A stretch of 58,067 bases of DNA, taken from the NCBI GenBank assembly GCA_017503375.1, contig JAFVTF010000065.1:1-58067 (forward strand), written 5' to 3'. The position numbers and the translations under genes are program-made. Each line of letters opens with the position of its first letter. The stretch's first letter is position 1. This DNA comes from Lentisphaeria bacterium. Lineage in GTDB: Bacteria > Verrucomicrobiota > Lentisphaeria > Victivallales > UBA1829. Positions 17,179 to 25,173 of this stretch are shown piece after piece. The notes under the pieces were generated by a model that ran no database searches, was not told the DNA's origin, and saw nothing but the letters and a program-made list of their open reading frames with translations.

Positions 17179-18284
17179 GCTTTATACTCCTTTGCTGTTT
17201 CTTTGACTTTCATTTTCATTGCATCCATCTGTTCTTCAATGGATTCCACAAGTTTGAACTGGGTATGGCAACGGTCGATATTGTGATTGTTCCGATGTGT
17301 CTTGAAATAGATATCTCCATCCAGATAATCTGTCAGGAAGCGGATACCGATTTCCATTGTGATCAGTTTTCCGGCGAAGGGAAGATATTCCAGTTCGACT
17401 TCATTGAGGAAGCCGTTTCCGCCGGCGAGATAACCGCGGAGCAGGGCTTCAAACATGTTGAAACGCATGGTGACTTTGCTCAGATCAGGTTCATCTTCCA
17501 GGGCAGGGGAGGTGCCTGTACGGATCATATCACCGAAGTCGTAATGAGCCAGACCGGGCATAACAGTGTCAAGGTCAATCACACAGATTCCTTCTCCGGT
17601 GAAATCGTCGATCAGAACGTTGTTGAGTTTTGTATCGTTGTGGGTGATTCGTTCCGGAATGAGCCCCTGTTTGTGAAGGTCAAGCAGAATACCGCAATCA
17701 TCGCGGCGGGACATGACAAAGTCGATTTCTTTCTGAACATTCTTCACGCGGTCAAATTTATCCAGCTTGATGCTTTCTTCCAGATTTGCCAGCCGTTTCG
17801 GGGTGTTGTGGAAATCCGGAATCGTTTCGTTAAGACGTCCGCCGGGGATGTCGACAAGTTCTCCCTGGAATTTTCCGAAAGCACGGGCGGCTTCAAAAGC
17901 CTGCTTTTCTGTTTCAAGAATGTCATAAGTACGGCTGTTTTCAACGAAAACATAACAGCGCCAGAAGTTTCCATCAGGATCCTGATAGCAGTTTTTGCCA
18001 TCGAGAGTTCTGATGACACGCAATGTTCTGCGGCTGCCGCCGCTCTTTCCAAGATTCTTAGAGGTCAGATGAGCTGTGACCCGTTCCACATTGTCCATAA
18101 GGGCAGGGGGATTCTTGAAAACATTGTGATTGATCCGCTGAACGGTGTAGTGAACGATTGTACCACCCTGATCAAAAGCAACCTGGTAGGTATCGTTGAT
18201 ATGACCGGTTCCAAAAGGAACTCCGATGATAAAATCACCGTAAACGGTAAAATGAGAACAGACGTCTCTCAGATTGTGTTTCAT
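17175..18284 (-). CDS. N-acetylhexosamine 1-kinase-like phosphotransferase
   Basis: 369 residues of the aminoglycoside-phosphotransferase/choline-kinase fold. G-T-G-H-I-N-D-T-Y at about 25-33 is the nucleotide loop, and VQRINHNVFKNPPALMDNV closely matches the phrase found in bifidobacterial NahK. The catalytic loop is T-H-N-D-T-K-L-N-N-V, and I-D-L-D-T-V-M-P-G provides the metal-binding Asp. NahK makes GlcNAc-1-P or GalNAc-1-P directly (established for that enzyme). Same length as NahK (about 360). Two GGGCAGGG octamers (17501 and 18101) lie in it, on the strand opposite to its coding strand. It lies between a nucleotidyltransferase gene (9 bases upstream) and the epimerase (4-base overlap). 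Confidence 0.85.
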   Translation of the reverse strand: MKHNLRDVCSHFTVYGDFIIGVPFGTGHINDTYQVAFDQGGTIVHYTVQRINHNVFKNPPALMDNVERVTAHLTSKNLGKSGGSRRTLRVIRTLDGKNCYQDPDGNFWRCYVFVENSRTYDILETEKQAFEAARAFGKFQGELVDIPGGRLNETIPDFHNTPKRLANLEESIKLDKFDRVKNVQKEIDFVMSRRDDCGILLDLHKQGLIPERITHNDTKLNNVLIDDFTGEGICVIDLDTVMPGLAHYDFGDMIRTGTSPALEDEPDLSKVTMRFNMFEALLRGYLAGGNGFLNEVELEYLPFAGKLITMEIGIRFLTDYLDGDIYFKTHRNNHNIDRCHTQFKLVESIEEQMDAMKMKVKETAKEYKA

Positions 18285-18293
18285 AAAATCACC

Positions 18294-19193
18294 TCAGGAG
18301 AAAAGTTTTTCGGGGTAGGCGCCTTGTCCGATGAGTTTCCGGAGACTTTCCTGAACCAGCGGCTTATCTTCGGGGTAGGTGACTCCGAACCATGCGGATT
18401 CAGAGACAAGAACCTTTGTCGTACAGCGTCCGGCTTTGACAAGGGAATCAACAACAAAAGGAATGTAGAATTCGCTCTTGAGTTCGGTTCCTTTTTCTTT
18501 GAGGAAAGCTGTGAAAAGTTCTTCCAGATAATCAAAGAGAGAATCCTGGAATCCCCACATATTCATGGAAACAACAGCTTCACCGGGGATTTCCACACTG
18601 GAACCGTCATCGAGTTTGCTGATGTATTTTCCGTTTTCCACAACGATCTTTGTATGTTCCACAACATCAACAAGATTTCCATCTTCATTTGCGGTGCAGA
18701 GTCCGCGGGAAACGGAACCATTTTCAGATGCGGTGTTTTTCATTTTGAAACCGCACATGGCGAATTCATTATTCTTGCTGGCAGTCAGGAATTTGCAAAG
18801 TTTTTCATAGCCGTCCTGACCATAAAAGTCATCTGCATTGATCACAACAAAAGGACCTTTGACAACATTTCTTGCTGCATAGATGGCGTGACCTGTTCCC
18901 CAGGGTTTCACTCTGCCTTCGGGAGCTTTGAATCCGCCGGGCAGGTCGTTCAGATCCTGAAAAGCATATTCAACAGGGACAAATTTTTCATATTTGCTGC
19001 CGATCTGCTTTTTGAATGCTTCTTCAATGTCCTTGCGAATAATGAAGACCACCTTCCCGAAATTTGCGCGCAATGCGTCAAAAACGGAATAATCCATCAG
19101 TGTTTCACCATTCGGTCCCATCGGATCGAGCTGTTTCAATCCGCCATAACGGCTTCCCATTCCGGCAGCCAATAATACCAAGGTCGGTTTCAT
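18294..19193 (-). CDS. Sugar-1-phosphate nucleotidyltransferase
   Basis: 299 residues, NTP_transferase fold. The signature L-A-A-G-M-G-S-R-Y-G-G-L-K-Q at 8-21 binds the nucleotide; W-G-T-G-H-A-I-Y and I-N-A-D-D-F-Y-G (metal-binding Asp pair) follow. This subfamily begins with the long MGSRYGGLKQLDPMGPNGET segment and is often encoded beside aminoglycoside-phosphotransferase-like kinases in gut anaerobes. It likely activates the sugar-1-phosphate made by the downstream NahK-like kinase to a UDP- or other NDP-sugar; the nucleotide is not readable. First gene of the three-gene minus-strand operon, with its promoter presumably in 19194-19400. No transferase of the GalT type is present, so direct nucleotidyl transfer would replace it. 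Confidence 0.85.
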   Translation of the reverse strand: MKPTLVLLAAGMGSRYGGLKQLDPMGPNGETLMDYSVFDALRANFGKVVFIIRKDIEEAFKKQIGSKYEKFVPVEYAFQDLNDLPGGFKAPEGRVKPWGTGHAIYAARNVVKGPFVVINADDFYGQDGYEKLCKFLTASKNNEFAMCGFKMKNTASENGSVSRGLCTANEDGNLVDVVEHTKIVVENGKYISKLDDGSSVEIPGEAVVSMNMWGFQDSLFDYLEELFTAFLKEKGTELKSEFYIPFVVDSLVKAGRCTTKVLVSESAWFGVTYPEDKPLVQESLRKLIGQGAYPEKLFS

Positions 19194-19499
19194 GTTTTTT
19201 ACCCTTTCTTGCTGATTTGTTGATAAGTTTGATGATATGTCTGTAAGATATCACGATTTTTGTGAAAAATCAAATTTTCAAGCCTCTATTTTTAATGTGG
19301 GAAATTTACATCTCAGGTCCCAGTGTTTTTTATATCAACACATGCCCTGCCCACAATTTTCTGCAGAAAAAACAGATACCTTGGCCCATCGTTCGTTGTG
19401 ATGCAGATGTGGATTTTATCAAAAATACTGTAGACTGAACCCGTCTGTGAATATCTTTGACAATTACACACACTTTATGAAAATGTTATTAACATTTTA

Positions 19500-19529
19500 T
19501 TGACATCGTCTTGTTATAATATATATAAT
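19500..19529 (+). promoter_or_regulatory. Consensus promoter reading into dif
   Basis: TTGACA at 19500-19505 and TATAAT at 19524-19529 with an 18-base spacer, both hexamers perfect. It points at dif and the short ORF that starts inside it; no other plus-strand gene follows. Confidence 0.55.
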
Positions 19530-19584
19530 AGTTTAACAGTAAATGAATTACGATTATAAAACAGCACCCCTGCTCTAATATGCG

Positions 19585-19612
19585 ACTTAACATAATATAT
19601 ATTATGCGACGT
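19585..19612. other. dif: Chromosome dimer resolution site dif (XerCD)
   Basis: 28 bases in the 11-6-11 architecture: ACTTAACATAA, TATATA, TTATGCGACGT. Read on the minus strand, the XerD-side arm is TTATGTTAAGT (10 of 11 with E. coli TTATGTTAAAT) and the XerC-side arm is ACGTCGCATAA (7 of 11 with GGTGCGCATAA, the inner CGCATAA being exact). The inner arms ATAA...TTAT are palindromic, as in all known dif sites. GGGNAGGG octamers converge on it from both sides. XerC and XerD would resolve chromosome dimers here, activated by FtsK. Confidence 0.92.
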
Positions 19613-19729
19613 TGGAGATATTATATTTTCACCCTCCTTCTATTGTCAACTGTCTGGAATGGCTGCGAAAAAAAAATGATTTCGAGGTTTGCAGATTTAT
19701 ATTTAAGAAATGGTACTCATGAAAAATAA
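19604..19729 (+). CDS. Possible 41-residue lipoprotein-like ORF starting in dif
   Basis: The frame from ATG 19604 encodes a basic start (MRRWRYY), a hydrophobic stretch (IFTLLLLSTV) and N-G-C-E-K-K, the shape of a lipoprotein signal with the Cys at residue 21; an in-frame ATG at 19580 would place all of dif within the gene. No Shine-Dalgarno box is visible, the residue at -3 (Trp) is atypical for a lipobox, and the ORF is short. The perfect promoter at 19500-19529 is the main support. Confidence 0.25.
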   Translation: MRRWRYYIFTLLLLSTVWNGCEKKMISRFADLYLRNGTHEK

Positions 19730-19814
19730 GGTCTGATTATCGGGAAGAAATAACAATACACATCCCCTGCCCGATATGCAATCAAAGATGTGGAATAAGA
19801 ATTTCTGATAAAAA

Positions 19815-21167
19815 TCAGTTTTCGTGATTATGAAAAGAAATGAAAATAAAATCGGAATTCCGGGCAGGGTATTTGTTGGAACGTTTCACACCGGGAATCC
19901 AGATAATCTCTCCGGCGGCATCACAAAGAACCGGATATGATTCTCTCAAGGGAGCAGGGATGCCGGATTCTGAAAGATACTTCTTAACTGATTCAGATGT
20001 ATTTCTGCCAAAAGCTGTTATTTTATCGCCGGGATTGATTTGGCGAATTACCAGGGGAAGGGGCAATGATAATGCATCGAACACCGCATTTTCAACACCG
20101 TTACCCTTCCCCACGGGATTTTTTTCGATCTGGAAACGATAGGATAAAAATTCAATTTTTTCATTATTTTCCGGATTCCAGCTGATGGAGTCCGCTTTTC
20201 TGTGATCCACCAGAAAAAGGTTTTCCGTACCTATGAATAATGAAAAATCCGGCAAGTCCGGGAATTGCAATTCAGCATACCCCAGCCCTTGCGGTTTGGC
20301 GATCAGATTTTCAAAGCGGCTCAACAAATGGTGTCCAATGATAACATTTTTTCCGGTTTTTTCGGATAAAAACAGCCGGAATATGCGGCAAAGGATTGCC
20401 TGAGGCAGATCTTTCCAGTTGGAAACCAATGCAGGATTCATTGATTTGAATATGATTTGTGCTTGATGATCAAGGTATTCTGCATCACTGTGCAGATTGT
20501 TCAAAGAACGTAAAAGACCATCTTTTCCATAGGGAAACTTTTCATATAATGATGGAAGAATTTGGTTTCTCAGAAAATTCCGTCCGTAATCAGATTCGAG
20601 GTTTGTGGCATCTGTTCGCCATTGAAGTCCCCTGCCCTTCAAGAAAGATTCGATTGAATTCCGGGACGTTGATAAAAGAGGTCTGATAATTGCAATATCA
20701 TTATTCTCAGTGAATTGCGACAATGAAGTCAGTCCGGAAACATTTGAACCGCGCATCAATCGCAGAAAGAGATTTTCGATTAAATCATCAGAATTATGCC
20801 CCAAAGCAACCACAGAGTTTTTGGGCAGCATTTTCCAATGATTCATACGCAAACGTCTTGCTGCGGCTTCGATCCCTTCCCCCTGTCTGATATTTTCAGG
20901 AACTTTTAAGGATATGCATGTAAAAGGTATGTTCCTGCTTTTACAGAATTGGCAGCAGAAACGAGCATCATCCTCCCCTGCCCTCCCCCTGAGACCATGT
21001 TCAAAATGCACCGCATGCAGAGTAAAATGAAAGGCTTCTTCTGCTCCGGAAAGAAGCAAAAGAAGCGTCAAACTGTCAGCTCCGCCGCTGAATCCGCAAT
21101 AAACATTTTTCCCATTCAAAATGGATGCAAATTCAGAGGAAAGGGATAAATCCATATCAAAGTTCAA
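19815..21167 (-). CDS. tilS: tRNA(Ile)-lysidine synthetase
   Basis: 450 residues. Ligates lysine to C34 of the CAU-anticodon tRNA-Ile so that it reads AUA. The PP-loop S-G-G-A-D-S is at 27-32, and L-G-H-N-S-D-D-L-I-E-N-L-F matches the conserved H-x-x-D-D-x-x-E catalytic motif. The R-G-L/G-R-A-G-E-D-D-A-R-F segment is a family signature. Downstream come the TilS substrate-binding domain and a C-terminal tetrasome-like domain, so it is full length. The start is uncertain: ATG 21167 overlaps the end of trxA by 11 bases, and a second ATG lies four codons later; no strong ribosome site, consistent with coupling to trxA. The gene is unusually rich in GGGNAGGG octamers near dif, some made with AGG arginine codons. 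Confidence 0.92.
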   Translation of the reverse strand: MNFDMDLSLSSEFASILNGKNVYCGFSGGADSLTLLLLLSGAEEAFHFTLHAVHFEHGLRGRAGEDDARFCCQFCKSRNIPFTCISLKVPENIRQGEGIEAAARRLRMNHWKMLPKNSVVALGHNSDDLIENLFLRLMRGSNVSGLTSLSQFTENNDIAIIRPLLSTSRNSIESFLKGRGLQWRTDATNLESDYGRNFLRNQILPSLYEKFPYGKDGLLRSLNNLHSDAEYLDHQAQIIFKSMNPALVSNWKDLPQAILCRIFRLFLSEKTGKNVIIGHHLLSRFENLIAKPQGLGYAELQFPDLPDFSLFIGTENLFLVDHRKADSISWNPENNEKIEFLSYRFQIEKNPVGKGNGVENAVFDALSLPLPLVIRQINPGDKITAFGRNTSESVKKYLSESGIPAPLRESYPVLCDAAGEIIWIPGVKRSNKYPARNSDFIFISFHNHEN

Positions 21168-21468
21168 GAGCCTGAATCAATGCAGATTTGTTCTGAACAC
21201 CGGGAAGAGACTTGATAATTTCGCCGTCTCTCATAACGTACAAGGCAGGAACGCTGCGAACAGCAAAACGTTTTGCAAGGTTCATGGATTCTTCAATGTT
21301 GATTTTAACAACTTTAGCCTTGTCACCGGCTTCAGCGGCAATTTCGTCGAGAATCGGAGCAAGCATCTTACAAGGACCGCACCATTCGGCCCAAAAGTCC
21401 ACAAGAACCAAACCTTCAGATGTTTGTGCATCAAACGTTTCATCATTCAGGTACAACACTTCGCTCAT
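21157..21468 (-). CDS. trxA: Thioredoxin
   Basis: 103 residues, the classical thioredoxin length. Active site W-C-G-P-C at 29-33 (Cys30, Cys33), preceded by V-D-F-W-A-E and followed by the cis-Pro loop S-V-P-A-L-Y. Reduces disulfides in the cytoplasm with electrons from thioredoxin reductase, which is not in the window. An AGGAGAGAGAAA stretch precedes the ATG. First gene of a pair with tilS, overlapping it. Confidence 0.95.
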   Translation of the reverse strand: MSEVLYLNDETFDAQTSEGLVLVDFWAEWCGPCKMLAPILDEIAAEAGDKAKVVKINIEESMNLAKRFAVRSVPALYVMRDGEIIKSLPGVQNKSALIQALEL

Positions 21469-21518
21469 TTTTCTCTCTCCTGTTCTTTTTTATATAATCA
21501 TTTTTACTTTGGGGTGTG

Positions 21519-21557
21519 AAAGGGGCTTTGCATCCATCGGTGGAAACAAAGCCCTTT
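21519..21557 (-). terminator. Hairpin between the MetRS paralogue and trxA
   Basis: AAAGGGGCTTTG (21519-21530) pairs with CAAAGCCCTTT (21547-21557) with one bulged G. It lies between the stop at 21650 and the trxA start. No U-run follows on the minus strand, so termination strength is unclear. Confidence 0.5.
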
Positions 21558-21649
21558 GTATTGACATAATAGTCTGTTTTTCTGATTTTTCAAGTCCTGT
21601 TTCAGAAAAAGTCCTAAAAATTTTATCTGACTCAAAAAAAAACGGCTGA

Positions 21650-23092
21650 TCAAGATTCTGTTCTGACAACTTTCGGGAAAAGAATGCCGATATCAGTCAC
21701 AGAACTTCCGGGTTTTGATATAACCTCCAGTTTCAAACTGTTGAATGTAACGGGAGAATCACCTCCCAGACTTTTGCGGAGAAGTGTAATCTTTTCCGGC
21801 ATAACAGGATAGAGTAATTCTCCGGCAATTCTGAGAGCTGCAATGCTGACATAAACGACCGCGGAAAGCCTTAATTTATTACCAGATTTTTCAAGTTGCC
21901 ACGTTTTATTTTCCTCTATATACCGGTTTATCTTTCTGATTAATCTGAAGATTTCAGATACAGCATTTCCGATCTGCAAACTTTCCACATGTGATTCTGT
22001 AACTTTTACTGTTTCCAAAGCCTCATCCAGAAGATTCAGGTCTTTGTCATTAAATCTGTTCGGATGAGGAATTTTTGAATCAAAATTTTGAACCGTAAGT
22101 TTTATGACCCGGTTCAAAAGATTCCCCAGCTGGTTGGATAACAGACTGTTATATCTTCTGATACAGGATTCCAAAGAAATTTGTATATCCGCTCCAATCT
22201 TCCTTTTACTCATAAGAAAACAGCGCAAAGCATCAAAATCTGGGGCAGCTGCATTTTTATCTTCAGCAGAGACTTTGAGCATTTTCAGAATTTTTGCGGC
22301 ATCCGACCCGGTATACAAGTCAACATGCCCCGGAAATTTCAGTAATCCATGAATTTGGAATTGCTTCGGCAGCTCCATCCCCAGTGCTTTCAGTATAACA
22401 GGAAGATAAACCGTTTGCTGCAGCAGATTGTTCCTGCCAGTCAAGCAGATATAATGATTTTTCTCCGGTATTGATACTATTGTATTCAAAATCTTCAGGA
22501 AAAATGCCTGACAAACATAATCTGCATCAAACGGAAATTTTATACCTGCATCTGCAGCCGGTTGAGAAATACAAAAATCATTCAAAGGTTCCCGCAGAAA
22601 GCCAAGAATTTCTTTTACCGCATTTTTAGGCAAAATAAAATCCGGATGTTTTTTTATGTAATCAACCAGCCAGCTTTGAAAATTACCTGCACGGAAGAAG
22701 TAGTTTGTTTCAAACAATTGTTCTGTCTTGCGTTTACAACAGGGACAAAGAGGATTTTCTATGGAGCAGTCTTTCTCTGATACCGTAATATCACAATAGT
22801 TACAACGATATCTTATATAGGATTTTTTGTAAATAAAATCTCCGGCAAAAAGACTTTGCAGGCTCTTCCGGATATTTTCATTCAACTGCGGAGAGCAAAC
22901 TGATTCTATATGAAGATCATTTAAAATACAATCTTTGTCAGGACCTTCTCCTGTAATCAGAAAAGAGGTCCCCTGCCCCATCATTTTGCGATAACGGCAG
23001 AGAACATCACCCAAAATTAAAGGATATGCGTAAGTAAAAAAATCTTTTTTTGAAAAATTTTCAACTGAGGTTGTAATATAAAATTTATTCAT
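21650..23092 (-). CDS. Catalytically degenerate methionyl-tRNA synthetase paralogue
   Basis: 480 residues, intact frame, with AGGAGG before the ATG. Colinear with the adjacent MetRS from its first residues (M-N-x-F-Y-I-T-T; I-L-G-D-V-L-x-R-Y) but the catalytic motifs are gone: HIGH (18-21 in metG) is F-F-T-Y, the T-G-T-D-E-H-G segment is I-T-G-E-G-P-D, and the KMSKS loop is replaced by sequence around GHVDLYTGSD. The zinc knuckle survives (Cys97, Cys100, Cys116, Cys119). The anticodon-binding helix bundle also survives, including L-G-N-L-L-N-R and the Trp in K-T-W-Q-L; by analogy with E. coli MetRS these are the positions that read the CAU anticodon. The C-terminal tRNA-binding (Trbp111-like) domain is missing. 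It cannot be expected to aminoacylate; a tRNA-Met-binding regulatory, chaperone or decoy role is possible. Separated from metG by a terminator, so independently expressed or dependent on read-through. Confidence 0.85.
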   Translation of the reverse strand: MNKFYITTSVENFSKKDFFTYAYPLILGDVLCRYRKMMGQGTSFLITGEGPDKDCILNDLHIESVCSPQLNENIRKSLQSLFAGDFIYKKSYIRYRCNYCDITVSEKDCSIENPLCPCCKRKTEQLFETNYFFRAGNFQSWLVDYIKKHPDFILPKNAVKEILGFLREPLNDFCISQPAADAGIKFPFDADYVCQAFFLKILNTIVSIPEKNHYICLTGRNNLLQQTVYLPVILKALGMELPKQFQIHGLLKFPGHVDLYTGSDAAKILKMLKVSAEDKNAAAPDFDALRCFLMSKRKIGADIQISLESCIRRYNSLLSNQLGNLLNRVIKLTVQNFDSKIPHPNRFNDKDLNLLDEALETVKVTESHVESLQIGNAVSEIFRLIRKINRYIEENKTWQLEKSGNKLRLSAVVYVSIAALRIAGELLYPVMPEKITLLRKSLGGDSPVTFNSLKLEVISKPGSSVTDIGILFPKVVRTES

Positions 23093-23116
23093 AATGCACC
23101 TCCTTTATAAAACAAA

Positions 23117-23150
23117 CGGGGTTTGTTCCCTATCACGAAAACAAACCCCG
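23117..23150 (-). terminator. Terminator of metG
   Basis: CGGGGTTTGTT (23117-23127) and AACAAACCCCG (23140-23150) form a perfect 11-bp stem; on the minus strand the stem is followed by TTTGTTTTATAAA. It begins 45 bases after the metG stop. Confidence 0.8.
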
Positions 23151-23194
23151 AAACAAATATCCGGATACCCGGTTTATGCTATTACCTGAAACTG

Positions 23195-25135
23195 TTATCC
23201 GATTTTTGCTCCGCTTGGGAAATCCGGCGCATCGACCGTGACAAGTTTCAGAGAATCGCCTGCGCTTGCTGCAAGCAGCATTCCGTTGGATTCGATTCCA
23301 CGGAGTTTTGCAGGTGCAAGGTTTGCAACAATAACAACAGTCTTTCCGATCAACTCTTCCGGCTTGTAGAACAACGCAATACCGGCCACAATCTGTCTCT
23401 GAGTTTCACCGACCTGAACCTGAAGCTTCAATAGTTTTTCAGTATTCGGAACCGGTTCAGCTGCAAGAACTTTTGCCGTTCTCAGTTCTGTCTTGAAGAA
23501 ATCCTCAATAGAAATGCAGCCTTCCGGAATAACCGGAGCCGGTTTCTTTTCCTTGATAGCCTTTTCCTGTTTTTTCGGTTTTTCGGCTGCCGGTGCAGGC
23601 TCAGCTTTTTCCACCATAATACGCGGGAAGAGACCGTCAATATCCTGAATCGGGGTTCCCGGAGTGGAATTTCCGCCGGATTCAAGATCGGAGAACGTGC
23701 AATCATCAGAAACACCGATACATGCAAGAAGTGTTTTCATCTTTTCCGGCATAATCGGCAGCAGAACACCGCCAACCATCCGGAGAACTTCAATTGCTGT
23801 ATAGAGAACTGTTCCGAGACGGACCATATTTCCTTCTTTTGCAAGAGTCCAGGGGGCAGTCTGTTCCATATAACGGTTTGTTGCACGGACAACGTTCATT
23901 ACTTCTGCAAGTCCTTTATCAGGCTGCAAAGCACGGATTGCATTCCCCATTGTCTTGATTGCAAGATTTGTTTTGTTCAGAAGTACCATATCCAGCTCTT
24001 CAAACTTGCCGGGCTGGGGAATCTTGCTGTCAAAATTGCGGACAGTCATTTTGATTGCCCGGTTTGCAAGGTTGCCGAGGTCATTGGCAAGATCAGAGTT
24101 ATAACGGTTGATGAAAGATTCTTCCGTAAAACCGGAATCCTGACCAAGAGTCATTTCTGCCAGCAGATAGTAACGGAATGCATCCACACCGTATTTGTCG
24201 GACATATCCATGGGATTGACCACGTTTCCGGCGGATTTGCTCATCTTATCTCTGCCGCTGAGCCACCAGCCATGTGCAAGAATGGTTTTCGGAGGTTCAA
24301 TTCCGATTGCCTTCAGCATGGTCGGCCAGTAAACTGTATGTGTCGTCAGAATATCTTTTCCAATCAGATGATGACACTCCGGCCACCATTTCTTGAAATT
24401 CTCATCGTCAACACCATATCCGATTGCAGAAATATAGTTGATCAAAGCATCGAACCAGACATAGCAGACATAATCCGTATCAAAGGGAAGGTCAATTCCC
24501 CAGGAAAGTCTGGACTTCGGACGGGAAATACAGAGATCTTCCAACGGCTTTTTCAGGAATCCGAGGGTTTCATTTGCACGGAATGCCGGCTTGATGAAGT
24601 CCGGATGGGTCTGAATGTAATCGATCAGCCAATCCTGATACTTGCTCATGCGGAAAAAGTAATTGGATTCCACAATCGTATTCGTGGGACGTTTGCAATC
24701 CGGACAGAGATTTCCGTCAATCAAATCTTTTTCCGTAAAGAAACGTTCACAGGGAACACAATAATGTCCGTTATATTCCGCTTTATAAATCAAATCCCGG
24801 TCATAAAGGTCCTGAAGGATTTTCTGTACAATCTTTGTATGACGTTCCTGTGTTGTCCGGATGAAGTCATCATTCTTGATTCCCAGTCTGGTCCAGAGTT
24901 CTTTGTAACGGACGACTGTTTCATCGCACTGCTGAATCGGAGAAATTCCTTTTTCATCAGCAGCCTTCTGAACTTTCTGTCCATGTTCATCCGTTCCGGT
25001 CAAAAACCAGGTATCTTCTTCCATCATCCGGTGATAACGGCTGAGGACATCTCCGAGAATAGTGGTGTAGGAGTGTCCAATGTGCGGTTTGTCATTTACG
25101 TAATAAATCGGGGTTGTGATGTAAAATGGATTCAT
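23195..25135 (-). CDS. metG: Methionyl-tRNA synthetase
   Basis: 646 residues. Class I synthetase charging tRNA-Met and initiator tRNA. HIGH is at residues 18-21 (K-P-H-I-G-H), the KMSKS loop at 297-301 (G-R-D-K-M-S-K-S), and a single zinc knuckle at Cys126/129/144/147. The anticodon helix bundle contains L-G-N-L-A-N-R and A-P-W-T. A Lys/Pro-rich linker at about 510-540 leads to a C-terminal Trbp111-like OB domain (DFFKTELRTAKVLAAE ... GIALFYKPEELIGK). All features of an active enzyme are present. AGGAGG precedes the ATG, and a promoter with a 16-base spacer lies at 25174-25201. Confidence 0.97.
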   Translation of the reverse strand: MNPFYITTPIYYVNDKPHIGHSYTTILGDVLSRYHRMMEEDTWFLTGTDEHGQKVQKAADEKGISPIQQCDETVVRYKELWTRLGIKNDDFIRTTQERHTKIVQKILQDLYDRDLIYKAEYNGHYCVPCERFFTEKDLIDGNLCPDCKRPTNTIVESNYFFRMSKYQDWLIDYIQTHPDFIKPAFRANETLGFLKKPLEDLCISRPKSRLSWGIDLPFDTDYVCYVWFDALINYISAIGYGVDDENFKKWWPECHHLIGKDILTTHTVYWPTMLKAIGIEPPKTILAHGWWLSGRDKMSKSAGNVVNPMDMSDKYGVDAFRYYLLAEMTLGQDSGFTEESFINRYNSDLANDLGNLANRAIKMTVRNFDSKIPQPGKFEELDMVLLNKTNLAIKTMGNAIRALQPDKGLAEVMNVVRATNRYMEQTAPWTLAKEGNMVRLGTVLYTAIEVLRMVGGVLLPIMPEKMKTLLACIGVSDDCTFSDLESGGNSTPGTPIQDIDGLFPRIMVEKAEPAPAAEKPKKQEKAIKEKKPAPVIPEGCISIEDFFKTELRTAKVLAAEPVPNTEKLLKLQVQVGETQRQIVAGIALFYKPEELIGKTVVIVANLAPAKLRGIESNGMLLAASAGDSLKLVTVDAPDFPSGAKIG

Positions 25136-25173
25136 ATTTTCCTCCTTTCCACTTTAAACAGTATCATCCGGGT

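Larger units (their letters stand above)
318..18108 (+). promoter_or_regulatory. Left-arm KOPS-like octamers pointing right
   Basis: GGGNAGGG on the plus strand at 318, 1301, 7137, 9820, 12036, 12517, 14888, 16218, 17501 and 18101. Those at 1301, 17501 and 18101 lie in minus-strand genes, 16218 is intergenic and the rest are in plus-strand genes. No copy in the opposite orientation was found left of 19345. E. coli FtsK reads this octamer as a polarity signal towards dif; that role here is inferred. Confidence 0.75.
19194..19814. other. Intergenic region containing dif
   Basis: This 621-base gap separates two minus-strand operons. It is AT-rich and holds a consensus-like promoter (19500-19529), the dif site (19585-19612), a possible 41-codon ORF (19604-19729) and two leftward KOPS-like octamers (19345 and 19765). 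No tRNA-like fold or long stem was noticed. Confidence 0.8.

Noticed and set aside
17265..19175. A 636-codon plus-strand frame across the kinase and nucleotidyltransferase genes
   Set aside because: It runs antisense to two recognisable genes, crosses their junction and has no ribosome site or family motifs.
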